Assembly (NCBI GenBank): GCA_018883285.1
Contig: VEQJ01000092.1
Location: 1 to 5,627, forward strand
Origin: Alphaproteobacteria bacterium
GTDB lineage: Bacteria; Pseudomonadota; Alphaproteobacteria; CAISOG01
Length of the DNA stretch: 5,627 nt
Direction: 5' to 3'
Position numbers and translations under genes: made by a program. This document shows, piece by piece, positions 1 to 5,627 of this stretch. Positions within the stretch are counted from its first letter, which is position 1; each line of letters starts with the position of its first letter. The notes under the pieces were generated by a model that was not told the origin of the DNA, did no database searches, and saw nothing but the letters and a program-made list of their open reading frames with translations.

Positions 1-5
1 CCCCT

Positions 6-94
6 GTCATCCTGCCCCCGTCATTGCCGCTTCTCAGGTGTCATCCCCGCCTCTCCACTGTTATCCTACCTCCCGTCATTTCCACCGCCCCACT
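6..94 (+). repeat. Degenerate GTCAT-phased tandem array, copy 1
   Basis: Five consecutive short units, each starting at GTCAT or GTTAT, tile this stretch without gaps. They are 6-19 (14 nt), 20-39 (20 nt), 40-59 (20 nt), 60-74 (15 nt) and 75-94 (20 nt). The short type reads about GTCATCCTACCCCC and the long type about GTCATTTCCACCGCCCCACT. The array runs directly into the GTCAT that opens the composite module at 95. The same short/long alternation recurs at 397-465. Unit boundaries are read by eye. No function is evident; decayed arms of the neighbouring hairpin repeats are the simplest explanation. The array may extend left of the window. Confidence 0.6.
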
Positions 95-202
95 GTCATC
101 CTACCCCTTGTGGGTAGGATCTCCCTACTCCCCGCGCCGCTTGTTTGACGGCTAGGATTTAAGATTCTCCCCAACATTTAAATTTCTTGGGGGGAGAATG
201 AC
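95..202. repeat. Composite hairpin-pair module 1
   Basis: The module opens with GTCAT (95-99) and closes with ATGAC (198-202). The left hairpin has perfect 9-bp arms, ATCCTACCC (98-106) and GGGTAGGAT (112-120), around a 5-nt loop. The right hairpin has perfect 9-bp arms, ATTCTCCCC (164-172) and GGGGAGAAT (191-199), around a longer loop that holds the palindrome ATTTAAAT (176-183). The core between the hairpins (121-163) is 43 nt, the same as in the two modules downstream. The layout resembles neisserial dRS3-flanked mosaic elements or a BIME (paired inverted REP). That family link is inferred from structure. The hairpins could also end or stabilise transcripts. Confidence 0.7.
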
Positions 203-222
203 GGCAAAGTGGTGGCAATGAC
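203..222 (-). repeat. Single 20-nt GTCAT unit, inverted
   Basis: On the minus strand this reads GTCATTGCCACCACTTTGCC, matching the 20-nt unit type of the arrays at 6-94 and 397-465. It abuts the right end of module 1, as a + strand unit abuts the left end. Module 1 is therefore flanked on both sides by units pointing into it. Confidence 0.5.
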
Positions 223-234
223 GGAGCAACAAAA

Positions 235-337
235 AAGGTCGTCACTCCCGCGTAGGCGGGAGTCTGACAACCTGTTGCCGCCTTTACTTGCCCTAGCATC
301 GCATGGATCCTCTGCCTTCGCAGAGGATGACGACCTT
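235..337. repeat. Composite hairpin-pair module 2 with 10-bp terminal inverted repeats
   Basis: The outer ends AAGGTCGTCA (235-244) and TGACGACCTT (328-337) are perfect inverted repeats. Inside, the left hairpin has 8-bp arms ACTCCCGC (244-251) and GCGGGAGT (256-263) with loop GTAG. The right hairpin has 9-bp arms ATCCTCTGC (307-315) and GCAGAGGAT (320-328) with loop CTTC. The core (264-306) is 43 nt. The GTCA-to-TGAC unit is 241-331. The longer terminal repeats and the mobile-element-like architecture suggest a non-autonomous fold-back element. There is no transposase gene in the window and no clear target-site duplication. Confidence 0.75.
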
Positions 338-396
338 GGTACGGGGAGAATGACATTGTGAAGTGGGTACAGGCCAACCAATTCCCGCACGCCGCT

Positions 397-465
397 ATCA
401 TCCTACCCTCCATCTTTGCCGCTTCTCAGGTGTCATCCTACCCCCGCCATTTCCACCTCTCCATT
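397..465 (+). repeat. Degenerate GTCAT-phased tandem array, copy 2
   Basis: Four units tile this stretch: 397-411 (15 nt), 412-431 (20 nt), 432-445 (14 nt) and 446-465 (20 nt). Short and long types alternate as in the array at 6-94, and the last unit again runs into the GTCAT that opens a composite module (466). A 23-bp segment is identical between the two arrays (24-46 and 416-438). The following part, 62-101 versus 434-472, also aligns with one 1-nt gap and a handful of mismatches. This points to duplication of an array-plus-module block. Confidence 0.6.
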
Positions 466-554
466 GTCATCCCCGCGTAGGCGGGGATCCATGTGGCGGA
501 AAAGCCAGGTTATACGGCGACCGATTGCTGGATTCCCACCTGCGTGGGAATGAC
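466..554. repeat. Composite hairpin-pair module 3 (dRS3-like)
   Basis: The module runs from GTCAT (466-470) to ATGAC (550-554). The left hairpin has 8-bp arms ATCCCCGC (469-476) and GCGGGGAT (481-488) with loop GTAG. The right hairpin is ATTCCCACCTGCGTGGGAAT (532-551), which satisfies the ATTCCC-N8-GGGAAT pattern of neisserial dRS3, with 8-bp arms and a 4-nt loop. The core (489-531) is 43 nt. Of the three modules this is the most canonical. Read as protein, such repeats give peptides of the VGGDP and LRGNDG type, which explains spurious open frames on both strands here. Confidence 0.75.
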
Positions 555-603
555 GGTACGAAATGCGGCGGGCGCGCAACAACACGGATGCCGGCGGGAA
601 CTT

Positions 604-621
604 TGTTGCATCATTGCAACA
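604..621. promoter_or_regulatory. Inverted repeat in porin leader, possible operator
   Basis: TGTTGCA (604-610) and TGCAACA (615-621) form a perfect 7-bp inverted repeat around TCAT. It lies about 130 nt upstream of the porin start. A second, overlapping symmetry (CAAC-A-GTTG, 617-625) follows. Size and place fit a regulator binding site or a small hairpin near a promoter. No regulator family is identified, and chance symmetry is possible. Confidence 0.3.
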
Positions 622-643
622 GTTGTCGCAAAAAAACACCGCT

Positions 644-677
644 GGGGCGGGGTGGGGTGTTGCAGGTTGGGTGTGGG
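644..677 (+). promoter_or_regulatory. G-tract cluster with quadruplex potential upstream of porin
   Basis: Five runs of three or four G lie on the coding strand at 644-647, 649-652, 654-657, 669-671 and 675-677. The first three are separated by single bases. The gap before the fourth is 11 nt, so a four-tract structure needs one long loop. The cluster ends about 70 nt before the porin start. Whether it lies inside the 5' UTR is unknown because no convincing promoter is visible; weak candidates such as TTGGGT (667-672) with a poor -10 near 690 do not stand out. Confidence 0.35.
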
Positions 678-748
678 TGGTCATGATGTAGCTATGTCTT
701 TCTGTGTAATGCAGGTGGCATTTCTTTCAAACATCGAATGAGGAAACG

Positions 749-1999
749 ATGAAAAAAGTTCTTATCGCAACCACCGCCCTGTTGGGCGTGATTGCCCTTA
801 GCGCACCGGCCAATGCCGATCCGTTAAAAGTCACCGTCGGCGGCAGCGTCGAGTTCCAAGCCGGCTTTGCCGACGAAGACTTCGACAGCAACTACCGCAA
901 CTACGACTTTACCAGCAACCCGAATGTTGTCGTTGGCGCCGAAGGCAAAGCCAGCAACGGCTTGGTGTATGGTGGTAAAATCGAGTTGGACACCGAGTCT
1001 GATTTCGTTGGATCTTCAACTTTTGCTCGTCAAGACAGCATCGGATTTGACAAGGCCGTTACCTACCTAAGCGGTAAATGGGGTCGGGTTGAATTGGGCG
1101 ATGAAAACAGCGCCTCTAACCGTTTGACCGTCACCGCCCCAACCGGTTTTGGTACCGGTGGTTTTGCGGGTGACTATCAAAAGTTCCTGCTGATCAACAA
1201 TGTTGGTGATGATACCACCAACTTTAACCTGAACCGTTCTGCCGAAGGTTTTTACTTCCGCGGTCTGGCCAACAGCTACAAACCAACCCTGACCGAATCC
1301 GGTCTGGAAGGTTACGAAGATTCGACCAAGGTAACCTACCTGACCCCGAAATTTTCTGGTTTCCAATTGGGTCTCAGCTACACTCCTAAAGTCGGTGATG
1401 AGCTGACCGGTGTTAGCCGTGACAAGTACACCAGCTATTCTGGTGGTACGCCCGCTCTGTGGAACCAGTATGAAGATCTGATCGAAGCGGCTGCGAACTA
1501 CAGCTACAAATTCGACAACGGTCTGGGTCTGGGTGCCAGCCTTGGTTACAACTACGCCAAAGCTGTCAAAACCACCACGGCCAATGCCGATCGTGAGGAT
1601 CTGAATTCCTTTAACGTTGGTCTAAGCGGTAGCTTTAAGGGCTTTACCCTGGGCGGTGGTTACACCTATGACGGTGAAAGCGGTCTGCGTAAAGCAACCC
1701 AAACCTATGACGATGCGGCTCAAAGCTACAACGTTGGTTTGCAATACGCTACTGGCCCATTCGCCGTTGGGGTTAACTACCTGAACGCCGAAACCGAGGG
1801 TGATGTGACCGATGCCGACAACAACAAATTGCAAGTTGTTGGCTTGGGCGGTACCTATGAGCTGGCTCCTGGCCTCAGCACCTTTGCTGAAGTCGATTTC
1901 GTGAACTACGAATCCGAAGCTCAGTTCCTGTCTGGTACCAACACCAGCAGAAAATATGACAGCACCGTGTTCGTTTTGGGCACCAAGCTGGACTTCTAA
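749..1999 (+). CDS. Outer-membrane beta-barrel porin
   Basis: This 416-aa protein is probably a general diffusion porin of the Gram-negative porin type (Porin_4-like), forming a beta-barrel channel for small hydrophilic solutes in the outer membrane. Residues 1-23 are a classical signal peptide: a KK n-region, a hydrophobic core and ANA before Asp24. The mature part (393 aa, no cysteine) has alternating beta-strand patterns, many Gly, Tyr, Asn and Asp residues, and acidic loop segments. The segment around 105-150 (KWGRVELGDENSASN, then a Gly-rich run) sits where the constriction loop of such porins is expected. The last residues, VLGTKLDF, end in the Phe typical of Bam substrates. GAGGA (740-744) is a Shine-Dalgarno 4 nt before the ATG. 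Strong use of GGT, ACC and AAC codons, unlike leuS, suggests high expression. A terminator follows at once, so it is probably monocistronic. Substrate preference cannot be read from the sequence. Confidence 0.9.
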   Translation: MKKVLIATTALLGVIALSAPANADPLKVTVGGSVEFQAGFADEDFDSNYRNYDFTSNPNVVVGAEGKASNGLVYGGKIELDTESDFVGSSTFARQDSIGFDKAVTYLSGKWGRVELGDENSASNRLTVTAPTGFGTGGFAGDYQKFLLINNVGDDTTNFNLNRSAEGFYFRGLANSYKPTLTESGLEGYEDSTKVTYLTPKFSGFQLGLSYTPKVGDELTGVSRDKYTSYSGGTPALWNQYEDLIEAAANYSYKFDNGLGLGASLGYNYAKAVKTTTANADREDLNSFNVGLSGSFKGFTLGGGYTYDGESGLRKATQTYDDAAQSYNVGLQYATGPFAVGVNYLNAETEGDVTDADNNKLQVVGLGGTYELAPGLSTFAEVDFVNYESEAQFLSGTNTSRKYDSTVFVLGTKLDF

Positions 2000-2008
2000 T
2001 ACCCTCCT

Positions 2009-2040
2009 AAACCTTCTGGCTTATGGCTAAGAAGGTTTTT
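2009..2040 (+). terminator. Rho-independent terminator of the porin gene
   Basis: Perfect 9-bp arms AAACCTTCT (2009-2017) and AGAAGGTTT (2030-2038) enclose a 12-nt loop and run into a five-T tract (2036-2040). It begins 9 nt after the porin stop codon. The stem is only moderately GC-rich, but position and T-run make a terminator the natural reading. It separates porin transcription from the genes downstream. Confidence 0.8.
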
Positions 2041-2142
2041 GAAAATTCTTAATCTACACAGCGTTCCCCCAGGCCTGGATTTTTGGATGGGGTTGGGCTA
2101 AGGTGGCGCTTCGCTGCCCTCAACTTACTTGGACTGTTTGCA

Positions 2143-2733
2143 ATGAATCGCCTGATTTCTCAATTGTTTTCCTCTCTATCCTTGGCTTGCCGCGCTGTTG
2201 GGGAAAGGGCTGTTGCTGGCCGTGGCCGCGCCCTGATGCTGGCGCTGATGGCGGCGCTGACGTTGAGCGCTTGCAGCGGGGTTAAGACCGAGGAATCCTA
2301 TCCCGAATTTGATTCGCAACGGCGCCCGCATGGCAGCTTGACGGGCGATGATGGCTTTACCCTGTTTGGCGGTGGCCGCAAAAAGGGCGAAGACAGCCTG
2401 CCCATCATCCGCTTTCTCTGGCAATCCTCGCTGGACGTGCTGAGCTTCATTCCCCTGGCCAGCACCGATCCCTTTGGCGGCGTTATCCTGACCGAATGGA
2501 CAACCCTGGCGGAGGCGCCGAATGAGCGCCTGAAACTGACTGTCTATATCACCAGCAGTGAGCTGCGTAGCGATGCGGTGCGGGTTAGCGTTTTTCGCCA
2601 AAAACGGCAAGGAAATAAGGCGGATGGCGCCTGGCAAGATGCGGCCAGCGATCCCAAGACCGCTAGCGATCTGGAAAACGCTATCCTAACCCGCGCGCGT
2701 GAGCTGCGGGTTGCGGCCGCCTACGACAAATAG
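2143..2733 (+). CDS. DUF3576-family lipoprotein
   Basis: This is an alphaproteobacterial envelope lipoprotein of the DUF3576 family; its biochemical role is unknown. From the ATG at 2143 it has 196 aa. An Arg-containing n-region is followed by a hydrophobic stretch and the lipobox LSAC, with the lipidated Cys at residue 44. The conserved family core follows: [14 protein letters not shown] (92-105), DPFGGVI (109-115), EAPNERLKL (124-132), VRVSVFRQ (146-153) and [13 protein letters not shown] (177-189). The frame is open upstream to a TTG at 2083, but that start would add 20 residues to an already long n-region. An ATG at 2236 would leave only 12 residues before the Cys and no basic n-region. 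No good Shine-Dalgarno precedes 2143, so the start remains uncertain. It sits immediately upstream of leuS, the usual alphaproteobacterial order, and is probably co-transcribed with it. Family assignment rests on motif recognition. Confidence 0.82.
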   Translation: MNRLISQLFSSLSLACRAVGERAVAGRGRALMLALMAALTLSACSGVKTEESYPEFDSQRRPHGSLTGDDGFTLFGGGRKKGEDSLPIIRFLWQSSLDVLSFIPLASTDPFGGVILTEWTTLAEAPNERLKLTVYITSSELRSDAVRVSVFRQKRQGNKADGAWQDAASDPKTASDLENAILTRARELRVAAAYDK

Positions 2734-2761
2734 CAGGGGGGGGCAGGCGGTGACGGTTGGC

Positions 2762-5443
2762 ATGACGACAGCGGCGGAACGCTATGACTTTACCGCCGCC
2801 GAACCGCGGTGGCAGGATGCCTGGCACGCGGCGGGTTGTTTCACCGCGACCACCGATGCCGCTAAGCCGAAATTTTATGTGCTGGAGATGTTTCCCTATC
2901 CCTCTGGCAAAATTCATATGGGGCATGTTCGCAACTATGCCTTTGGCGATGTGCTGGCGCGCTTCAAACGGGCGCAGGGCTTTAACGTGCTCTACCCGAT
3001 GGGTTGGGACGCCTTTGGCCTGCCCGCCGAAAATGCCGCGTTAGAGCGGGGGGTGCATCCTGCGGTGTGGACGCGGCAAAATATCGCCACCATGCGCGGG
3101 CAGCTGCAACGGTTGGGGCTTTCCTATGATTGGTCGCGGGAGATTGCCACCTGTGACCCCGCCTACTACGCCCAGCAGCAAAAGCTGTTCTTGGCTTTTT
3201 ACCAGGCTGGCTTGCTGTACCGTAAGGAGGCCTATGTCAATTGGGATCCGGTGGATCACAGCGTGCTGGCCAATGAGCAGGTGATTGAGGGGCGCGGGTG
3301 GCGCAGTGGCGCGCTGGTGGAACGGCGGCAGCTGGCGCAATGGTTCCTGAAGATTACCGATTTCGCCCCCGACCTGCTGGCCGGGCTGCAGCAGCTGGAT
3401 CGCTGGCCAGATAATGTGCGGTTGATGCAGCAGAATTGGTTGGGGCTGTCAGAAGGCGCAGAAATTGCCTTCCAGCTAGCCGATCGCGATGACACCCTTG
3501 CTGTCTTCACCACCCGACCCGATACCCTATTTGGTGCCTCTTTCTGTGCGATTGCGGCGGATCATCCGCTGGCACAGTCGGTCGCCAAAAGTGATCCAGC
3601 GGTCGCGGCCTTTGTTGCCGACTGTCGCCTGGGCGCCACTAAAGAGGCGGATGTCAGCAAATTGGACAAAAAAGGCCACTTCACGGGTCTTTATGCCGTT
3701 CATCCGTTTGATGGCGGGCGCAAGCTGCCCATCTACATCGCCAATTTTGTGTTGATGGATTACGGCACGGGGGCAATTTTTGGCTGTCCCGCCCATGATC
3801 AGCGCGATTTGGAATTTGCCCTGGCCTATCAGCTGCCCGTCCTGCCCGTGGTGGCGCCGTTGAAGGGGGATTTGCCCGATATTGTCGGCACCGCCACCGC
3901 TTTTAGCGAGGATGGGGTGCTGGTCAATTCGCAATGGTTGGATGGGATGGCGGTCACGGCGGCCAAGGCCAAGGCGATTGAGGCGTTGGTGCAGCAGGGG
4001 CAGGGTAAGGCGGTGCGAACCTGGCGGCTGCGCGACTGGGGCATTTCCCGCCAGCGCTACTGGGGCTGCCCGATTCCCTTCATCCATTGCGACGCCTGCG
4101 GCCTGCAACCGGTGCCCGCCGACCAGCTGCCCGTCACCCTGCCCGATGATGTCGATTTCAGCCAGCCGGGCAATCCGTTGGTGCGCCATCCGACCTGGGC
4201 TAAGACCACCTGCCCGCAATGTGGGGGAGATGCCCGCCGCGAAACCGATACCATGGATACGTTTTTCGATTCCTCCTGGTACTTTTTGCGCTACACCAGC
4301 CCGCAGGGGGCGGAGCCGTTTGATGCGGCAGCGGTCAAATACTGGTTGCCCGTCGATCAATATCTGGGCGGGGTGGAGCATGCGATTTTGCACCTGCTGT
4401 ACGCCCGTTTCTTTACCCGCGCCCTGCAACGATGCGGCTGGATAGACTTTGCCGAGCCGTTTAAGGCGCTGTTGGCGCAGGGGATGGTGTGCCACGAGAC
4501 CTATAAGGATCAGGCTGGCCAATGGCTGTACCCTGAGGAGGTGGAAAAACTGGCCAACGGCCAGGTGGTAAAGCGTGACGACCAAAGCCTGGTGCGGGTT
4601 GGTCGTTCAGAAAAAATGAGCAAGTCCAAGCGCAACACCATTGATCCGATGGAGCTGATTGGCCGCTATGGCGCCGATGCCGCCCGCCTGTTCATGATTT
4701 CCGACACGCCGCCCGCCCGCGATCTGGATTGGTCAGAGGCGGGGATTGATGGCTGTGCCCGCTATATTGGCCGCCTGTACAGCCTGTACCGTGGTTTTGC
4801 AGCGGCGATACGGGGATCAGCGGGGCAGAATCATGAGGCGGTGCAGGCGGCGAAAACCGATGCCGCGGCCGCTGTGTTGGCCACGACTCTAAACACGACT
4901 CTAAACACGACGCTAAACACCTTGCGCCCTGCCCTGCATCAGGCGATTCGCGATATCACCCTGCAGCTGGGGGATTTGCAATTCAATCGGGCGGTGGCCA
5001 GCCTGCGCACCCTGACCAATTTGTTTGAGGATCATCGCACCAGCCTGTGCCAGCTGTTGGGGGGTGGTAACTCGGCGGATGAGATGACCGACATGCTAGC
5101 CAACAGCTTGGTGCTGATGGCGCCGCTGTTGCCGCATTTGGCTGAGGAATTGTGGGCGATGTTGGGGCTGTCGGATCAGGCCGCGCTGGCCGCCCAGGCG
5201 CCTTGGCCGCAGCATGATGCAAGCTTGTTGCAGCAGACGCAGGTTAAGGTGGCGGTGCAGGTTAATGGCAAGCTGCGTGGGGTCATCACCCTGGATCCCG
5301 ATGCCAATCAGCAGGATGCCGTGCAAGCCGCCTTGGCGCTATCCACCGTGCAGGCCGCAGTGGATGGTCATGGCGATGGTCATGGCCAGATCCGCAAGCA
5401 AATTTGGGTGCCTGGCAAATTGTTAAACCTGGTGTGCGCCTAA
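2762..5443 (+). CDS. leuS: Leucyl-tRNA synthetase
   Basis: LeuRS (EC 6.1.1.4) is a cytoplasmic class I enzyme that charges tRNA-Leu using ATP and edits misactivated amino acids. From ATG 2762 it has 893 aa (E. coli about 860). Motifs seen: HIGH-type HMGH (52-55); the CP1 editing domain with TTRPDT (250-255) and HDQRD (345-349), whose Asp346 and Asp349 correspond to the key editing aspartates; a four-Cys zinc site (443, 446, 484, 487); KMSKS (618-622); an anticodon-binding helical domain (about 650-800); and a C-terminal domain with VQVNGKLR (832-839) and VPGKLLN (883-889). Catalytic and editing residues look intact. The frame is open upstream to GTG 2699, which overlaps the DUF3576 gene. GTG 2750 is a serious alternative start because the G-run at 2736-2743 could be its Shine-Dalgarno. 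Two in-frame 12-bp tandem repeats add TTLN (708-719) and DGHG (868-875) units and partly explain the extra length. Confidence 0.97.
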   Translation: MTTAAERYDFTAAEPRWQDAWHAAGCFTATTDAAKPKFYVLEMFPYPSGKIHMGHVRNYAFGDVLARFKRAQGFNVLYPMGWDAFGLPAENAALERGVHPAVWTRQNIATMRGQLQRLGLSYDWSREIATCDPAYYAQQQKLFLAFYQAGLLYRKEAYVNWDPVDHSVLANEQVIEGRGWRSGALVERRQLAQWFLKITDFAPDLLAGLQQLDRWPDNVRLMQQNWLGLSEGAEIAFQLADRDDTLAVFTTRPDTLFGASFCAIAADHPLAQSVAKSDPAVAAFVADCRLGATKEADVSKLDKKGHFTGLYAVHPFDGGRKLPIYIANFVLMDYGTGAIFGCPAHDQRDLEFALAYQLPVLPVVAPLKGDLPDIVGTATAFSEDGVLVNSQWLDGMAVTAAKAKAIEALVQQGQGKAVRTWRLRDWGISRQRYWGCPIPFIHCDACGLQPVPADQLPVTLPDDVDFSQPGNPLVRHPTWAKTTCPQCGGDARRETDTMDTFFDSSWYFLRYTSPQGAEPFDAAAVKYWLPVDQYLGGVEHAILHLLYARFFTRALQRCGWIDFAEPFKALLAQGMVCHETYKDQAGQWLYPEEVEKLANGQVVKRDDQSLVRVGRSEKMSKSKRNTIDPMELIGRYGADAARLFMISDTPPARDLDWSEAGIDGCARYIGRLYSLYRGFAAAIRGSAGQNHEAVQAAKTDAAAAVLATTLNTTLNTTLNTLRPALHQAIRDITLQLGDLQFNRAVASLRTLTNLFEDHRTSLCQLLGGGNSADEMTDMLANSLVLMAPLLPHLAEELWAMLGLSDQAALAAQAPWPQHDASLLQQTQVKVAVQVNGKLRGVITLDPDANQQDAVQAALALSTVQAAVDGHGDGHGQIRKQIWVPGKLLNLVCA
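4883..4918 (+). repeat. 12-bp tandem repeat (3 copies) inside leuS
   Basis: Three head-to-tail copies of ACGACTCTAAAC lie at 4883-4894, 4895-4906 and 4907-4918. The third has one T-to-G change. They are in frame and encode three TTLN units (LeuRS residues 708-719), just before the helix starting RPALHQAI in the anticodon-binding region. TCT- and AAC-rich codons contrast with the GC-rich codons around them. The near-identity suggests recent expansion by slippage. Confidence 0.9.
5363..5386 (+). repeat. 12-bp tandem duplication inside leuS
   Basis: Two perfect copies of GATGGTCATGGC lie at 5363-5374 and 5375-5386. They are in frame and encode DGHG twice (LeuRS residues 868-875), in the C-terminal domain between an Ala-rich helix and the strand leading to VPGKLLN. 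The position is a likely surface turn. Confidence 0.88.
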
Positions 5444-5445
5444 CC

Positions 5446-5627
5446 ATGGCGGCGGCCAGACACGATGTCCGCAGGTTGACGTGGCATAGGTTGGCAGGAT
5501 CGGTCGTCGCCTCGCTCCTGATGCTGCATCTGGCGGCTTGTGGCTTTCGCCCTATTTACGGCTCCGCGGCCAATGGGCTGAATGGTAGCGGCGGGCATGA
5601 ATCCAGCCAGGCTGGCGGGGTTAAGGC
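5446..5627 (+). CDS. lptE: LPS-assembly lipoprotein LptE (5' part, cut by window end)
   Basis: Only the first 60 codons are present and the frame is open to the right edge. LptE is the outer-membrane lipoprotein that plugs the LptD barrel and completes LPS delivery to the cell surface. The visible part has a basic n-region (RHDVRRLTWHR, residues 5-15), a hydrophobic core and lipobox LAAC, with Cys32 as the lipidation site. It then reads GFRPIYG; CGFRPLYG right after the lipobox is the hallmark of alphaproteobacterial LptE. The ATG lies 2 nt after the leuS stop with no strong Shine-Dalgarno of its own, so translational coupling to leuS is likely. The order leuS-lptE is the usual one, and holA would be expected next. 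A Gly/Ser/Asn-rich stretch after the motif is somewhat unusual. Confidence 0.85.
   Translation, partial: MAAARHDVRRLTWHRLAGSVVASLLMLHLAACGFRPIYGSAANGLNGSGGHESSQAGGVK

Noticed and set aside
98..120. Hairpin as the terminator of an unseen upstream gene
   Set aside because: No T-run follows the stem (CTCCCTACTC comes next), and it belongs to the paired-hairpin modules.
6..554. CRISPR array
   Set aside because: The repeats are short and degenerate with no unique, evenly sized spacers between them, and there are no cas genes in the window.
363..686. Open frame of 107 codons on + strand over the repeat region, with overlapping minus-strand frames at 159-413 and 433-684
   Set aside because: The peptides (HPRVGGDP, LRGNDG, HAGGNP types) are translations of the palindromic repeats, lack a Shine-Dalgarno and show no protein-like pattern outside them.
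2699..2761. leuS start at GTG 2699
   Set aside because: It would overlap the DUF3576 gene by 35 nt and add 21 residues without LeuRS similarity. With ATG 2762, the HMGH and KMSKS positions match the family.
3527..4585. 352-codon minus-strand open frame
   Set aside because: It lies antisense to the intact leuS gene, arises from GC-rich codon bias and has no recognisable domain.
2143..5443. T-box or amino-acid leader control of leuS
   Set aside because: No leader of suitable length precedes leuS, which follows the DUF3576 gene by 28 nt or less, and no T-box motif is visible.

Overview
The window reads as chromosomal DNA of an alphaproteobacterium, probably Rhodospirillales-like; the exact genus cannot be told from the sequence. 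The evidence is the gene order DUF3576 lipoprotein - leuS - lptE, which is a common alphaproteobacterial block (usually continuing into holA), the LptE hallmark CGFRPIYG, and an alphaproteobacterial-style LeuRS with a four-cysteine zinc site. All four genes are on the + strand.

Positions 1-748 contain no credible gene. About 1-554 is an ordered mosaic of small repeats. Two stretches (6-94 and 397-465) are degenerate tandem arrays of 14-15-nt and 20-nt units that each begin at GTCAT or a close variant. Three composite modules (95-202, 241-331, 466-554) each consist of a hairpin opening with GTCA, exactly 43 nt of core, and an inverted hairpin closing with TGAC. Individual hairpins fit or approach the ATTCCC-N8-GGGAAT form of the neisserial dRS3 repeat, and the paired layout resembles dRS3/NIME or REP/BIME elements. 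Positions 555-748 are the leader of the next gene, with a small inverted repeat and a run of G-tracts.

Positions 749-1999 encode a 416-aa outer-membrane porin with a clear signal peptide and terminal Phe, closed by a strong intrinsic terminator (2009-2040). It is a monocistronic, probably highly expressed unit.

From 2143 to the right edge runs a tightly packed group: a DUF3576 lipoprotein, leucyl-tRNA synthetase (leuS), and the start of the LPS-assembly lipoprotein lptE, which is cut by the window end. The gaps are short (28 nt or less, then 2 nt), so co-transcription is likely. The set couples translation (LeuRS) with envelope proteins (LptE in LPS export, the DUF3576 lipoprotein of unknown role). 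leuS carries two in-frame 12-bp tandem repeats that add TTLN and DGHG units at sites where the protein appears to tolerate insertion, and an eight-G run lies just before its start.
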